64,000 nt of DNA from Entomohabitans teleogrylli (GCF_001484765.1 NZ_KQ947380.1:62001-126000), one strand, 5' to 3'. Positions 27,213 through 36,698 are shown, counted from the stretch's first letter. The notes: generated from the sequence alone by a model not told the origin. Translations and numbers: made by a program.

Positions 27213-27899
27213 TTATGGCTGGGGGCTGAAACAGCCGCTCCCTAACGGGTGATAACGCTCCATGGCGACAATGAATTTACGGTTCCCGGCGCTGACGTTA
27301 CTGTCCTGATATTTATCCCCCGGCAGCATATAGAACTGGGTGGAGCTTTCGTCATCGCCATTGCAGCCGTTGTGAATGATGACCCGGAAATACGTATTGC
27401 CGGTGTTCTCAATAACGCCGGTTTTCTCATCGACATGCCAGGCGAAACGCGACTGACGCGGGCGGACAATCAGGATAGTGCTCATGGCGGTGACCGGAAT
27501 AATATTCAGATTGCGCCGGGTTTCCGCCAGCGGAAATAGCCGTACCGGCGCCTCTTTGAAAACCACCCGATAGTAGCGCTCCTGGTCGTCCTGCGGCCCG
27601 CGATAATAGAGCTTAAAATATTCACTACCGTCCGGCGCAATGGTGAACTTCAATGGCGACCACAGTATCTCCTGGGCGCCGCCATCAATGCGCCGCTCGC
27701 CCCCTTTGCCGGGCTTATCGATTTTATAGGCTGACAGGGTGTACAGATTGGTCCTGTCGGTATCGTTGACAATTGGCCGGGAGATAAACGTTTTATCCGA
27801 CGGGATATCGTAGATCAGCGAGTTAAACCACACCGCCTGCGCCGGGCTGGTAAACAGCGCCGCTACCAGCGTGAGTGGGAAAGTGAGCCTGAACATCAT
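27213..27899 (-). CDS. ecpE: E. coli common pilus chaperone EcpE
   Basis: 228 aa from ATG 27899, which begins the signal peptide (ends AQA-V); a longer in-frame reading would run back almost to the upstream gene. It resembles EcpB in this window: YDIPSDKTFISRPIVND-type N-terminus, YYRGPQDDQERYYRV and ILIVRPRQ. EcpB and EcpE are the divergent chaperone-like proteins of the common pilus. Last gene of the operon. Confidence 0.85.
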   Translation of the reverse strand: MMFRLTFPLTLVAALFTSPAQAVWFNSLIYDIPSDKTFISRPIVNDTDRTNLYTLSAYKIDKPGKGGERRIDGGAQEILWSPLKFTIAPDGSEYFKLYYRGPQDDQERYYRVVFKEAPVRLFPLAETRRNLNIIPVTAMSTILIVRPRQSRFAWHVDEKTGVIENTGNTYFRVIIHNGCNGDDESSTQFYMLPGDKYQDSNVSAGNRKFIVAMERYHPLGSGCFSPQP

Positions 27900-27953
27900 T
27901 GTGCTTCCGTAATCAGTGGCCGTGGCCGGCGTCGCGCCGGCCATCGGGGTTTA

Positions 27954-29576
27954 TCAATCGACGCCTGTCCAGGTGGCGGTGACTTTGAGCTCGCCGCTGG
28001 CGCTGACGGTGCCCATCCAGTCAGTACCGGTGACGGTGAACTGGGAACGAGAGTCATTCATCGGGAACAGCAGCTTCAGCCGGGTTTCGAAGTAAAAACT
28101 GTTATCAACGGCGGCGTTCCACGGCGTCTGGGTCCAGGCGGCGGATGTCATATTGATGGGGGGTTCCGCGCAACTGTTGCGCTGCCGGACCGTGGCCCCG
28201 CCGCTGTTGGTATAGGATAAATAAGCCGGAACCGGAACATTCAGCGTGCCGTCATCGGAGGTAAACAGGCACCAGGGCGTGCCGTTGAGCGTGACGCTGC
28301 TGCCTACCACCTGTGCGGTAATAGTGTCTGCCTGGCGCGACGCCGATGTCGTCACCAGGTACTCGAATTCGATGGGCGAATCATCGCCAATCATACCCGA
28401 ATTACGCGGATGTGCACTGCCGTCGGTGGAGATAATACTGATTCCATACTCTTTAGGAATGATGTTAACCAGGCTGGAAGCTGTAAACTGGTAAAAGCCG
28501 GACTGCGGCGTGTTGGTGTTACGAAACGTAAAGGTGAACAGCGCGTCGTTGCCGGTGAGGTTCGCGCCATACTGCAGCACTTTTTTGAAGAAGGCCTGGG
28601 AAAGAAATACATACACATAGTGGCCGCCGGGGGTAAAGATATCGCCGACGCGGGTGGTCGAAGAGCCCCAGTTGGACCAACTGGCGCCATCGCCGCTGAA
28701 TTTAATATCGGTGGAGCTCGGGGAAAATCCCAGCGCCGCGGTATCTACCTCCATCCCGAAACGCAGGGTGCTGACGGCCTGAGTCTGTTGCAGGTTGTAA
28801 GAGACCATTTTGCAGATAATGCCGCTGGCGCTGCTGACAATACCAGTCGAACACCAGGCGCCGCTGCCGGCTACGCTGGGGGTGCCGTCGCTGGCGACCC
28901 AGATTTCTGACATCGAGCCGGTACTTTCCAGTGACAGATGGCCGATTTTGGTCGCTGTCAGGGTATAGGTTTCCCAGTTGGCGTTGCTGTCTGGTAAATC
29001 TCTGCAACGTACCCCGGAAGCGAAGTCATAGTCGGTGGAGGAGGAACTGGTGGCGCACCAGTTGATGACAAAAACGCTGCTGTTGCCGACCGCCTGGGTG
29101 CGGAAAAACTCAAATGCCGAGGGGGAAAACAGGCCGTAAGGCTGGTTGCCGTTGGCAATGCTGCCGCCGCTGCGGGCATGATAGAAGCCTTCGCTGTCTA
29201 CCACATCGGCAGTGATATAGCTCGACGACGTACAGTTGCTGCCATCGGTTCGGCAGCGCAGGCCGAGAAACGGGGTATTGATCGGCGAGTTGCTGATCCA
29301 CAGATCGACATAGCGGTTGCTGCGGGTGGTGCCATACCCCATGTAGCCGAGGCTTTCCTGATTGGTATTGTACCTGGTCCAGACATTGGCGCCGGAAAAG
29401 CGCGGGTTCAGGCTATCCGGGGTAATAAAATACTCATTATCGACATGGTTTTCGATAAACATATAGCTGTTTGAGCCGGAGCTGGTGCTGCTAATCGTGG
29501 CCGCGATGGCGGAATGGGCGCTCAGCAGACAGGCTGCCCCCGACAACATAAGCTTCCAGTTAGTAAACACGGTCAT
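27954..29576 (-). CDS. ecpD: E. coli common pilus tip/polymerised adhesin EcpD
   Basis: 540 aa (E. coli EcpD is about 547). Signal peptide from ATG 29576 (MTVFTNWKLMLSG, ends IAA-T). The start lies 17 nt inside the ecpC gene, so translation is coupled. The large Ser/Thr/Asn-rich secreted protein shows no pilin-type Cys pair at the start; EcpD is the tip adhesin of ECP. Assigned mainly by operon position and size. Confidence 0.85.
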   Translation of the reverse strand: MTVFTNWKLMLSGAACLLSAHSAIAATISSTSSGSNSYMFIENHVDNEYFITPDSLNPRFSGANVWTRYNTNQESLGYMGYGTTRSNRYVDLWISNSPINTPFLGLRCRTDGSNCTSSSYITADVVDSEGFYHARSGGSIANGNQPYGLFSPSAFEFFRTQAVGNSSVFVINWCATSSSSTDYDFASGVRCRDLPDSNANWETYTLTATKIGHLSLESTGSMSEIWVASDGTPSVAGSGAWCSTGIVSSASGIICKMVSYNLQQTQAVSTLRFGMEVDTAALGFSPSSTDIKFSGDGASWSNWGSSTTRVGDIFTPGGHYVYVFLSQAFFKKVLQYGANLTGNDALFTFTFRNTNTPQSGFYQFTASSLVNIIPKEYGISIISTDGSAHPRNSGMIGDDSPIEFEYLVTTSASRQADTITAQVVGSSVTLNGTPWCLFTSDDGTLNVPVPAYLSYTNSGGATVRQRNSCAEPPINMTSAAWTQTPWNAAVDNSFYFETRLKLLFPMNDSRSQFTVTGTDWMGTVSASGELKVTATWTGVD

Positions 29577-32085
29577 TCTCTCCTGTACGCGATGCCGTCT
29601 GTGATTGAGGTACGCACTGAATATCGCCAACCCACACGGCGCCGCGCGCGTCGCGCAGGTCGAGATCGGCTTCGCAAACCCCGCCGCGGGCGTCGATCAG
29701 GGTGATCACCGGGTAGCGTTTATCGACGTCCATGGCGAACTCACCGCGCTCGTCGGTGCGGGTTTTACCGATGTGGTTATGAATATCAATGTTGGCGTAA
29801 ATGGCGCCGCCCGGTTTTCTGACCCGGCCAAAGACGGTGACCAGTTGCTTCACTTCCGGCGATATCACGCTGATGTTACCGGGATAAAGCACTATCTGAT
29901 TGCGGCGGCCGCTGACAATGTCGACGCTGTCCTGAGAGGTTTTGTCGTTCATCAGCTCAACTTTGTATTCGGCATACGGCGGCAGGCTGATGAAATTACT
30001 TTTCCCGGTTAACGGATAGTTGCGTCCGTTGATCTGCGCCAGCATGCGCCCTTTTTCTGTGAAGTTAGTATTGATAACTACCCCGGCGCTCTGGGTGCCT
30101 TTCCCAAGGTTAAAACTCTCTTTCGTCCAGCCAATGCTGCCCTGGGAACTGAGGCTGTAGTTAGTGCTGCGATCGGAAGAACGGGTAATGGCCACCGTGC
30201 CGGCATTATATTTGGTGTCGTAAGAGACGAAGCCGTTGGCGGCGAAGTCATCGGATGGATAGCCGTTATTATCGTTGCTGCTGCGGATACGTTTCGACAG
30301 CGACGCGCCGGCCTGGGTTATGGCGCTGTCATCAAAACTTTTGCGTACCGTGGCGTTGGCCAGCATATTGCCGTTTTCGCTGGACACGCCGGCGCTCAGC
30401 CAGGTCGACAGCGGCAGCGAGAAGTCGATATTGACATATTTATCGCTGCGGCTATTGCGGTCGCTGTAATAGTAGCGCTGCACGCCGGCGCGTAGCGACA
30501 CCGTGGCCCAGCGGCTGGAGAACAGGGTCTGGTTGTAATCGGCGTTGGTGTATTGGTTACCATTATATTTATCGTCGGTACGGCTGACCGACAGGTTACC
30601 CAGCCAGGGGACAAAGCGGTTCAGGTTAGTGCTGGCGCCGACGGTGAAATAATCGCCCTTGCGCATCGGCAGTTGATTACCGATATGGCTGAACTGGCGG
30701 GAACCCCACAAATTGCCGTAGCCGCCGGGAATCGACAGATTCAGGGTACTGATGCTCTGCCAGGAGCCATCGCTGGCCAGCAGTGCCTGTTGGTTAACGC
30801 TGAAAGTGTCGTTAAAGACGACGTTAGCTTCGGTTTCGTTGACGCCGTTATTGTCAAACCCGTAGAGGGTCGATTTCAGATTGACGCCGGACAGCCACGG
30901 CTGCGCCGTTCCCACCGCAGCGCCGGCAATCCAGGTCTCTTTTTTGCCGTGATTGACATTGTTGTGGCGGCGGTAATCCATTTTGTTGTATTCGAGCATC
31001 CCGGCGAAGGTCTGCCATGACAGATTGCCGGTGACGCTCGATTGGCGGGCGAAGGTCTTATTGATCTGCGCATTGCGCGAGCTGACGACCTTACCGTTGA
31101 CAATAACCTCAACCTCAACGTTATAGACGCCGAACGGCAGCTTTGAGGTATCGATTTCATAGCTGCCCATAGAGAAGTTCTGGATACTCAGCAGTCTGCC
31201 GTCGCGAATAACATGTACTTCGCCGGCTGCCGGCAGGAACACGGTGATCGGCACCAGCGTCAGGGTATTATCCTCAATCCAGGTGCTGCTCTTATTGCCG
31301 TAGCTGGCGCCATAAATGCGGCTGGAGTTCAGCGCGCTCATGCTGGCGATAGACTGCAGGTTCCAGGTATCGACCATCCCCAGCGCCATCCGGTTGCCCT
31401 GGTAATCGCGCTCATACATGGCGCGGTACAGATCGCTGTTACTGTTGGCGGCGCCGATACCGTAAACAGAACCGTTAAGATTCAGGTGGTGCTCACGCAG
31501 CGAGGTCGTGTTGTCCAGGGTGATATAGCTGCTGGCGTTATTGTTACTCGCGTACTTGTTGTAGTAACTGCCGATGGTGTAGTTAAGGATATTTGACAGG
31601 TGATCCGCCGAAGAGTCCCCGAGCATATTGGTACGCGGCAGAATGGCGGCGGCCATGGCGTCTTTGTTGACCGTCAGTTCCAGGTAGAAAGAGCGGGTGT
31701 CAAGGGTAATCGCGGCGTCTTTATTCAGATACAGGCGGTTGCCCTCGTTGAAGCGGGCGTCTTTCAGTCCCTCAATCAGGGTTTTGATTTGCGGCGCCAG
31801 TTCGGTGCGGTTCGGCAGGTCGCTGAGGATCACCTGGTTAATCAGAAACGCGCCATCGCGCACCGAAAGGGTGGCGTCGGCAATTTTTTGCTGGCTGCGG
31901 GAAGCGCTGGTTTCGCCGTCATAGCGCACAAATACCGGCACCGTCATTCCTTGCTGCAGGGCGCTGGCGAAAACGGCGGGAATCAGGTAATTATTGACCC
32001 GCACCGGTGTCGCGGCATCGCTATGGCCTGCCATTAGCAGCAAACTGAGAACCAGAGTTCCTTTTACATACTCCGACTTATCCAT
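29560..32085 (-). CDS. ecpC: E. coli common pilus usher EcpC
   Basis: 841 aa, the same length as E. coli EcpC. Signal peptide ends SDA-A; the N-terminus VNNYLIPAVFASALQQG differs from classical ushers, as expected for this alternative-clade usher. A central beta-barrel region and a C-terminal carboxypeptidase-like domain (FGRVRKPGGAIYANIDIHN) are visible. It exports EcpA and EcpD across the outer membrane. Confidence 0.92.
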   Translation of the reverse strand: MDKSEYVKGTLVLSLLLMAGHSDAATPVRVNNYLIPAVFASALQQGMTVPVFVRYDGETSASRSQQKIADATLSVRDGAFLINQVILSDLPNRTELAPQIKTLIEGLKDARFNEGNRLYLNKDAAITLDTRSFYLELTVNKDAMAAAILPRTNMLGDSSADHLSNILNYTIGSYYNKYASNNNASSYITLDNTTSLREHHLNLNGSVYGIGAANSNSDLYRAMYERDYQGNRMALGMVDTWNLQSIASMSALNSSRIYGASYGNKSSTWIEDNTLTLVPITVFLPAAGEVHVIRDGRLLSIQNFSMGSYEIDTSKLPFGVYNVEVEVIVNGKVVSSRNAQINKTFARQSSVTGNLSWQTFAGMLEYNKMDYRRHNNVNHGKKETWIAGAAVGTAQPWLSGVNLKSTLYGFDNNGVNETEANVVFNDTFSVNQQALLASDGSWQSISTLNLSIPGGYGNLWGSRQFSHIGNQLPMRKGDYFTVGASTNLNRFVPWLGNLSVSRTDDKYNGNQYTNADYNQTLFSSRWATVSLRAGVQRYYYSDRNSRSDKYVNIDFSLPLSTWLSAGVSSENGNMLANATVRKSFDDSAITQAGASLSKRIRSSNDNNGYPSDDFAANGFVSYDTKYNAGTVAITRSSDRSTNYSLSSQGSIGWTKESFNLGKGTQSAGVVINTNFTEKGRMLAQINGRNYPLTGKSNFISLPPYAEYKVELMNDKTSQDSVDIVSGRRNQIVLYPGNISVISPEVKQLVTVFGRVRKPGGAIYANIDIHNHIGKTRTDERGEFAMDVDKRYPVITLIDARGGVCEADLDLRDARGAVWVGDIQCVPQSQTASRTGENDRVY

Positions 32086-32093
32086 AACTTATC

Positions 32094-32771
32094 TCAATCT
32101 GCGTTAATAAATTGTGCGCCGTGCCATATACCTATGCGGGTTTTTTTACTGGAAAGGTCGGTATGTTTTATCTTGACGCTGATCCCCGGCATCACGTAAT
32201 AACGTTCCCGGCATCCCTGTCCCAGATCTTTGGCTTTGTCCCGGCAGGGGCCATAAGAGATAACCCGGAATGAGGCATTGCCGGTATTGGTGACTGTGTC
32301 GCCCTGGCGTTTAAAATTGAAACGCTCCTGACGCGGCGCGACGACCAGAATGGTGCTGATAATCGCCGAGGTGGTGGCCTGGCCCAGTTTCTTATTTTTG
32401 GTGGTATCGAATTCGCTGACCGGTTCATCGGTCCACGAGAGGCGGTAATAGCGCTCTTTATCGTCTTCCGGCCCTTTATAGAAAAAGCGGAAATTCTCTT
32501 TGGCCTGCCCGGGTAGAATTAAGCTGGCGGGCGTGGAGAGCAATTCGGCTTTACTTTCCATGGGGATAACGACGCCGTTGGCCATCGGCGACGAGATTCG
32601 CTCTACATTGACGCTGACAAAGCGCGCGGAGTCGGTATTGTTAAAAATCTCTTTTGCCAGGCTTGCGCTGTCAGGGGTCATCATGGAGGTGACTTCGCCG
32701 ACGTTAATGGCCCGGGCGGAAAACGTTGCCATTAGGGTAAGTGCCAGGGCAACAAAACGGTTTATTTTCAT
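32094..32771 (-). CDS. ecpB: E. coli common pilus chaperone EcpB
   Basis: 225 aa. Signal peptide ends ARA-I. Mature start INVGEVTSMMTPDSASL, then FFYKGPEDDKERYYRLSW and ILVVAPRQERFNF are EcpB landmarks. It likely stabilises EcpA/EcpD in the periplasm. It ends 8 bp before the ecpC start. Confidence 0.9.
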   Translation of the reverse strand: MKINRFVALALTLMATFSARAINVGEVTSMMTPDSASLAKEIFNNTDSARFVSVNVERISSPMANGVVIPMESKAELLSTPASLILPGQAKENFRFFYKGPEDDKERYYRLSWTDEPVSEFDTTKNKKLGQATTSAIISTILVVAPRQERFNFKRQGDTVTNTGNASFRVISYGPCRDKAKDLGQGCRERYYVMPGISVKIKHTDLSSKKTRIGIWHGAQFINAD

Positions 32772-32897
32772 GATGTATCCTTACTCAAAGAAGAGACGCC
32801 GTGTCTCCTGAGACTGATTGCGGCTCAGTCGCAGCGCTTACCAGGGCCAGAAAATAAACAGGAAAATCAAATGATGGATTTTCGTCCCTGAACGATA

Positions 32898-32956
32898 AGG
32901 CCCAAAAAAACGGCGCTTTTGGGCCTGTCAGTCATTAAGGAGGCGCAGGGCCTCCT
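32898..32956 (-). terminator. Two stem-loops between ecpA and ecpB
   Basis: Reading in the ecp direction, a 7-bp stem (AGGAGGC/GCCTCCT, 32938-32956) is followed by a 10-bp stem (AGGCCCAAAA/TTTTGGGCCT, 32898-32926). Such structures after the major pilin gene would protect its message and reduce read-through into ecpBCDE. Confidence 0.5.
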
Positions 32957-32981
32957 GTCGTGACCTGTTCATGCCGGAGGA

Positions 32982-33563
32982 TTAGATAGTCCACACCGCA
33001 TTGAACTGAACTTTCACATCGCCGCTCCAGTAACCGTCAGTCAGATCTTTGAAATCTGCGGCAGTGGAACCATCGCTGGTGGCGGAATCAATATTGAAAG
33101 TGAAGGTACCCTGAGTAGAGGTACGGCTGGCGCCGGCATAAGCTGTGCTGACGGCCAGCGCGTCGAGGCCCGCGGAGATGCTGTTAGCGGTATCGATCAT
33201 GGTGACCGGCGTCGTTTTGCTCAGCTTTGAACCGTTCCAGTTGATACCAACATCCAGGGTGGACGCGTCAGTGGTGCGGCTCAGGGTGTTGGTAACGATC
33301 TGTGATGTCAGCGTGAAGTCGGTAGCGCCTGACTGGCCCTGGATAGTGATGTCGAACGCGCCGTTCTGGCTATTGAACGCTTCGATACCTTCAGCATACT
33401 GGAAGGTCAGGGATTTCAGCGGAGTAACAACCAGCGCGCTGGTGGTATCTTTTGTCGCGGTCGCGTCCCAGGTAGCGGTCGCGGAAGCTGTTACATCTAC
33501 CGCCATAGCGTTAGAGCAAACGAATGCCGCAGCCACACAGCCAGCTAATGCTAATTTTTTCAT
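32982..33563 (-). CDS. ecpA: E. coli common pilus major subunit EcpA (MatB)
   Basis: 193 aa. Signal peptide ends AMA-V. The protein matches E. coli EcpA over its length: TATWDATATKDTTSALVVTP, LTFQYAEGIEAFNSQNGAFD, TMIDTAN, and GYWSGDVKVQFNAVW. No cysteines in the mature pilin, as in EcpA. It forms the shaft of the common pilus. Confidence 0.95.
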   Translation of the reverse strand: MKKLALAGCVAAAFVCSNAMAVDVTASATATWDATATKDTTSALVVTPLKSLTFQYAEGIEAFNSQNGAFDITIQGQSGATDFTLTSQIVTNTLSRTTDASTLDVGINWNGSKLSKTTPVTMIDTANSISAGLDALAVSTAYAGASRTSTQGTFTFNIDSATSDGSTAADFKDLTDGYWSGDVKVQFNAVWTI

Positions 33564-33645
33564 TTTATATATCCTTAAATAAATTAATGTAGATTCCTTG
33601 AAAAGGAGTAGTTGCGTAAAAAAGCGGTACAGCTAATAGCAAATA

Positions 33646-34257
33646 TTATCCTGCTATAATATTGTTAATGCGCCCTCCCATTTTGGTTTTCAGCGTACCT
33701 CGAATGTTATAAACGCTTTTCTCTTTCATGTTTAATAACTGTGCAATTCCTTTTACCGGTATGCCGCGTATTAACAAATCTAAAACAGTAATCTCCAGCG
33801 CCGTGAGTTTATGGCGTTTCACGTCAACGGTGCGCCGGCCAAGAAATGCATTACTGATCTTTTTCCTGATGCTCTGGTGACTGTCGTCGGCATAAATTAC
33901 CGCCACGACATGGGAAAAACATTTCTGCCAGTAGCTGGCCAGCGCTTCCATCTTCTTGTCTGCAATCAGTATTAATCGAAAATTGGTTCTGGTCAGCCAG
34001 GTAGCCCAGTCAGCATTTGAAAATATTTTTATGTTGTAATATGAAAAGTCAACGAAAATGAAACCACAGCCCAGCAGGTTGTAATAATCATTAAGCAATA
34101 ACGATAATATACCCGTTTTCAAATACTGGTTTTGTTCCGGCCAGATACAATATTGCTGGTCAAGACAGTTGCTGGCTTTTATTGAAAGGTTTGGACTTAC
34201 TTCGCAGTTATAATGGCAACTACTACAACGTAATTCTACATTTGCCCTGATGTGCAT
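33646..34257 (-). CDS. ecpR: EcpR (MatA) LuxR-type activator of the common pilus operon
   Basis: 203 aa, first gene of the ecp operon, 82 bp before ecpA. C-terminal LuxR-type HTH (LTALEITVLDLLIRGIPVKG, KSVYNIRGTLKTKMGG); central FIFVDFSYYNIKIF and LILIADKKMEALASYW match EcpR. The N-terminus has C11, C14, C18 and C31; from memory E. coli EcpR keeps only the last of these. It binds the ecp promoter and activates its own operon in E. coli. Confidence 0.85.
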   Translation of the reverse strand: MHIRANVELRCSSCHYNCEVSPNLSIKASNCLDQQYCIWPEQNQYLKTGILSLLLNDYYNLLGCGFIFVDFSYYNIKIFSNADWATWLTRTNFRLILIADKKMEALASYWQKCFSHVVAVIYADDSHQSIRKKISNAFLGRRTVDVKRHKLTALEITVLDLLIRGIPVKGIAQLLNMKEKSVYNIRGTLKTKMGGRINNIIAG

Positions 34258-35099
34258 AAGCCCAGAAAACTCCCTTTCTGAAATTGCTTCAATCCTGTGA
34301 TGAGGCTTATGTTATTCATCATTAGTTTTTTGACAACTTTATTTTTTATTTTTAACAAACGGGTTTTTGGTGGAAAAATCTGAGTTTTCCGGTCGATGGG
34401 CGTTATTGTGAAAGGATAAAGAAAAGCATCTGACTCAATCTTGTATGATTTCTCTCATGAATGACTGTTATTGCCATTTCTCGGAATATTACCCTTTGCA
34501 GCCAGGATTATTCCCTGTGATTTAATGTTATCAGGTCAAAAAATAACAGCACAAATAGTCAAAAAAAACCATAACAGCACATTGAGTTGTTTCTTTTTGG
34601 TTGGTTTTTGTTTTCTTTTTTGTTAATTGAGAGATGGTAATATGCACTGAATCAATATATTGCATGATGTATTCCCGGGTAAATTGACGGAAAGCAAATC
34701 CCGGAATTTTCTGGCGCGTTTTCAGATGATTCATTTTTTCTCATGGTTCTGGGCGCGGAGAAAGTGAGGCAGAATGCAGGCTGGCGGCGAGGGTTTGAGG
34801 TGACATGGCGCGGTGGTCTGCCGCCGCGGACAACCCGGCGCGCCTGATACCAGAGATACGAGCGGGTCCCATTGTTCGCTGCCTGTGTGGTGGTTTTTAG
34901 CGGCGAATTTATTCGTACAATCGATCGGAGTTATCCCTTTGTTTAATATTAATGGTTTATGATATTGCCTTAAATGGATTTTTATACTGTCATTTTACGT
35001 TTTATAGAGATTAAATTTGCATTTATGGATAACTTTTGTTGCAGAGTATAGGGTGATCGGGATCAGGTTGTGGGGTGTTGTTCTGTAGGGAGCGCCAGC
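34258..35099. other. Divergent intergenic region between ecpR and MarT-like gene 3
   Basis: 842 bp. 34300-34720 is very AT-rich and presumably carries the ecp promoter. It includes a direct repeat ATAACAGCACA at 34543-34553 and 34571-34581 (28-bp spacing). A GC-rich patch at 34750-34900 and a second AT-rich stretch precede the MarT-like gene. A 67-codon minus-strand reading frame at 34531-34734 is not supported. Confidence 0.5.
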
Positions 35100-35912
35100 A
35101 TGTTATACATGATTAATGACGCGATATTTTTCAGACCGGATGATGGTTCGCTCTGGCTAAAAGAGAATGAGTCGGAAAAAACGGTACTGACGGCAACCGC
35201 CAGTCGGCTATTGCTGCTTTTAATAGAACACCATGGCGAGGTCATTCCCCGGGATAAAATTCTGGATATGGTGTGGGAAAAGTATGGTCTGGAATCTTCT
35301 AATAACAGCCTGAACCAGTATATTTCTATCCTGCGTAAAGCGTTGCACGCACGGGGAATGGCTGAAGACACGATAAAAACCATTCCCCGGGTGGGGTTTA
35401 CGCTTAATGGCGCGATAGCGGTCAAAACCATGGAGTCCACCACACCGCAGGCAGCAATCCCGCGGAAAAAGCCCCGCAAAGAAGTCCGTCACGAGCCCGG
35501 GTATTCCGCTGTTGAGCGTCCGCAGATAAGTAAACTGCGCTTAGTTGCGGTTGTGGCTTTGTTGCTGGCGGTGTTTTTACTGATCATTCCGGCGACGGTA
35601 TATCTGGTCATGAGTCAGTCAGCGGCGGCGCGCGTGCACTCTATTACGCCGGTTAAAATCGGCGCTCTCAAAGAGTGTGATATCTATTTCCTGCCTGTTC
35701 GGCTCGGCTCGGGCAACGCGATGGATCCAGACATGGCTCTGCGCATTATTGATTCCGCCGGATACCAGTGCCGACAATCCACCGTGTTCTACGTCTATGC
35801 CGATGCCAAAGCCATTCTGGATGGGAAGGGGAGAGTGTTTGCCGCTTCCTGTCTGCGCAATCGCAGCGACATCGGTCCGTGTCGCAGTTTCATTGCAAAT
35901 GACTGGAGTTAG
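35100..35912 (+). CDS. MarT/ToxR-like membrane-anchored transcriptional regulator (pair 3)
   Basis: 270 aa from ATG 35100 (GTAGGGA about 9 nt upstream), chosen because it aligns with the starts of the other two copies. Winged helix at 1-105 (LTATASRLLLLLIEHHGE, KILDMVWEKYGLESSNN, SLNQYISILRK), membrane span about 147-170, and a periplasmic domain with four conserved cysteines. It is divergent from ecpR and 1.2 kb upstream of mgtB. MarT of Salmonella SPI-3 lies in a comparable neighbourhood near mgtCB. Confidence 0.83.
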   Translation: MLYMINDAIFFRPDDGSLWLKENESEKTVLTATASRLLLLLIEHHGEVIPRDKILDMVWEKYGLESSNNSLNQYISILRKALHARGMAEDTIKTIPRVGFTLNGAIAVKTMESTTPQAAIPRKKPRKEVRHEPGYSAVERPQISKLRLVAVVALLLAVFLLIIPATVYLVMSQSAAARVHSITPVKIGALKECDIYFLPVRLGSGNAMDPDMALRIIDSAGYQCRQSTVFYVYADAKAILDGKGRVFAASCLRNRSDIGPCRSFIANDWS

Positions 35913-36420
35913 CGAAGTGGCCAGCGTGAATCTGAAACAGAGAAAAGCGATCGCATTGATGATGTTTCTGGTGTTGCTCGGTCTTGCGGAAGCTGTCTGG
36001 CTGGTCAATTTGTATCGCCACCGCCTCAACTTCGCCTGTTCGGCATACTTTCGTTATCAACTCCCGGACAGTGACTACGCCATGACGGCCAATACGCAGA
36101 TCCAGTTCAGCAACCAGGGCTGGGGAACGCTGTCGATGGATGGCGATCTGATTTATCGCGGCAAACGTTACCTGGTGCGGCGCGACGCCACTTTTAACTA
36201 TATTCACATTAGCGACGAAAAATACCAGCTTCAGGAGATCAACGTGCTGAAGTCCGGGCGTGATAACGCCCCTGATGAGGTGCTGTCGCGCTACTTTTAT
36301 TCCATTTCACCGGAGGCCGGCCGCTATATCACGGTTTCCATGATAGACAATGTGTATCTGATTGGTTCTCTCTATAATCCCTCTTTTATGTGTTACGGCG
36401 CTGCCCCGGCAACCCTTTAG
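35899..36420 (+). CDS. FidL-like inner-membrane/periplasmic protein (pair 3)
   Basis: 173 aa from ATG 35899, which overlaps the MarT-like gene by 14 nt, much as in pair 2. Membrane span about residues 16-34; Cys after the span (NFACSAYFRY), GTLSMDGDLIYRGKRY, a KSGRDNAPDEV segment also seen in pair 1, YLIGSL and a C-terminal Cys (FMCYG). Confidence 0.75.
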   Translation: MTGVSEVASVNLKQRKAIALMMFLVLLGLAEAVWLVNLYRHRLNFACSAYFRYQLPDSDYAMTANTQIQFSNQGWGTLSMDGDLIYRGKRYLVRRDATFNYIHISDEKYQLQEINVLKSGRDNAPDEVLSRYFYSISPEAGRYITVSMIDNVYLIGSLYNPSFMCYGAAPATL

Positions 36421-36536
36421 CTGGCAACCGTCCGTCGACCCTGGCGCAAAGTAAACAAATCATCACTCATTGACGCTTTTTTCTGTACATTTATATTTGG
36501 CTAACTATAATATCGGCAAATTCATTCAGGAGATTC

Positions 36537-36581
36537 ATGTTGGACAGTCACCCGGACAGTTTTATTAATAAGGCAAGCTGA
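36537..36581 (+). CDS. Leader mini-ORF 1 of mgtB (14 aa)
   Basis: Encodes MLDSHPDSFINKAS. AGGAGA at 36528-36533 is an excellent ribosome binding site just downstream of the predicted transcription start. Occupies the position of mgtM in the Salmonella mgtC leader; no sequence match is claimed. Confidence 0.4.
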   Translation: MLDSHPDSFINKAS

Positions 36582-36598
36582 CGACCTGAATTCCTGTC

Positions 36599-36624
36599 GC
36601 TGCTTGCCAAATCAGGCGGGCAGC
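36599..36624 (+). promoter_or_regulatory. Leader hairpin between mini-ORFs 1 and 2
   Basis: 10-bp stem (GCTGCTTGCC/GGCGGGCAGC, two G-U pairs) with a 6-nt loop. It sits 17 nt after mini-ORF 1, where ribosome movement could affect folding, as in attenuation-type leaders. Confidence 0.4.
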
Positions 36625-36698
36625 AATCTTCCTCAATATGATGATTGCATTCCTGAACTATGGTTCTCAGTAATAATGTTATTACGGAGCAGGTCATC

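Noticed and set aside
34531-34734. 67-codon minus-strand ORF upstream of ecpR
   Set aside because: Very AT-rich, no convincing ribosome binding site, and it lies in the expected ecp promoter region.
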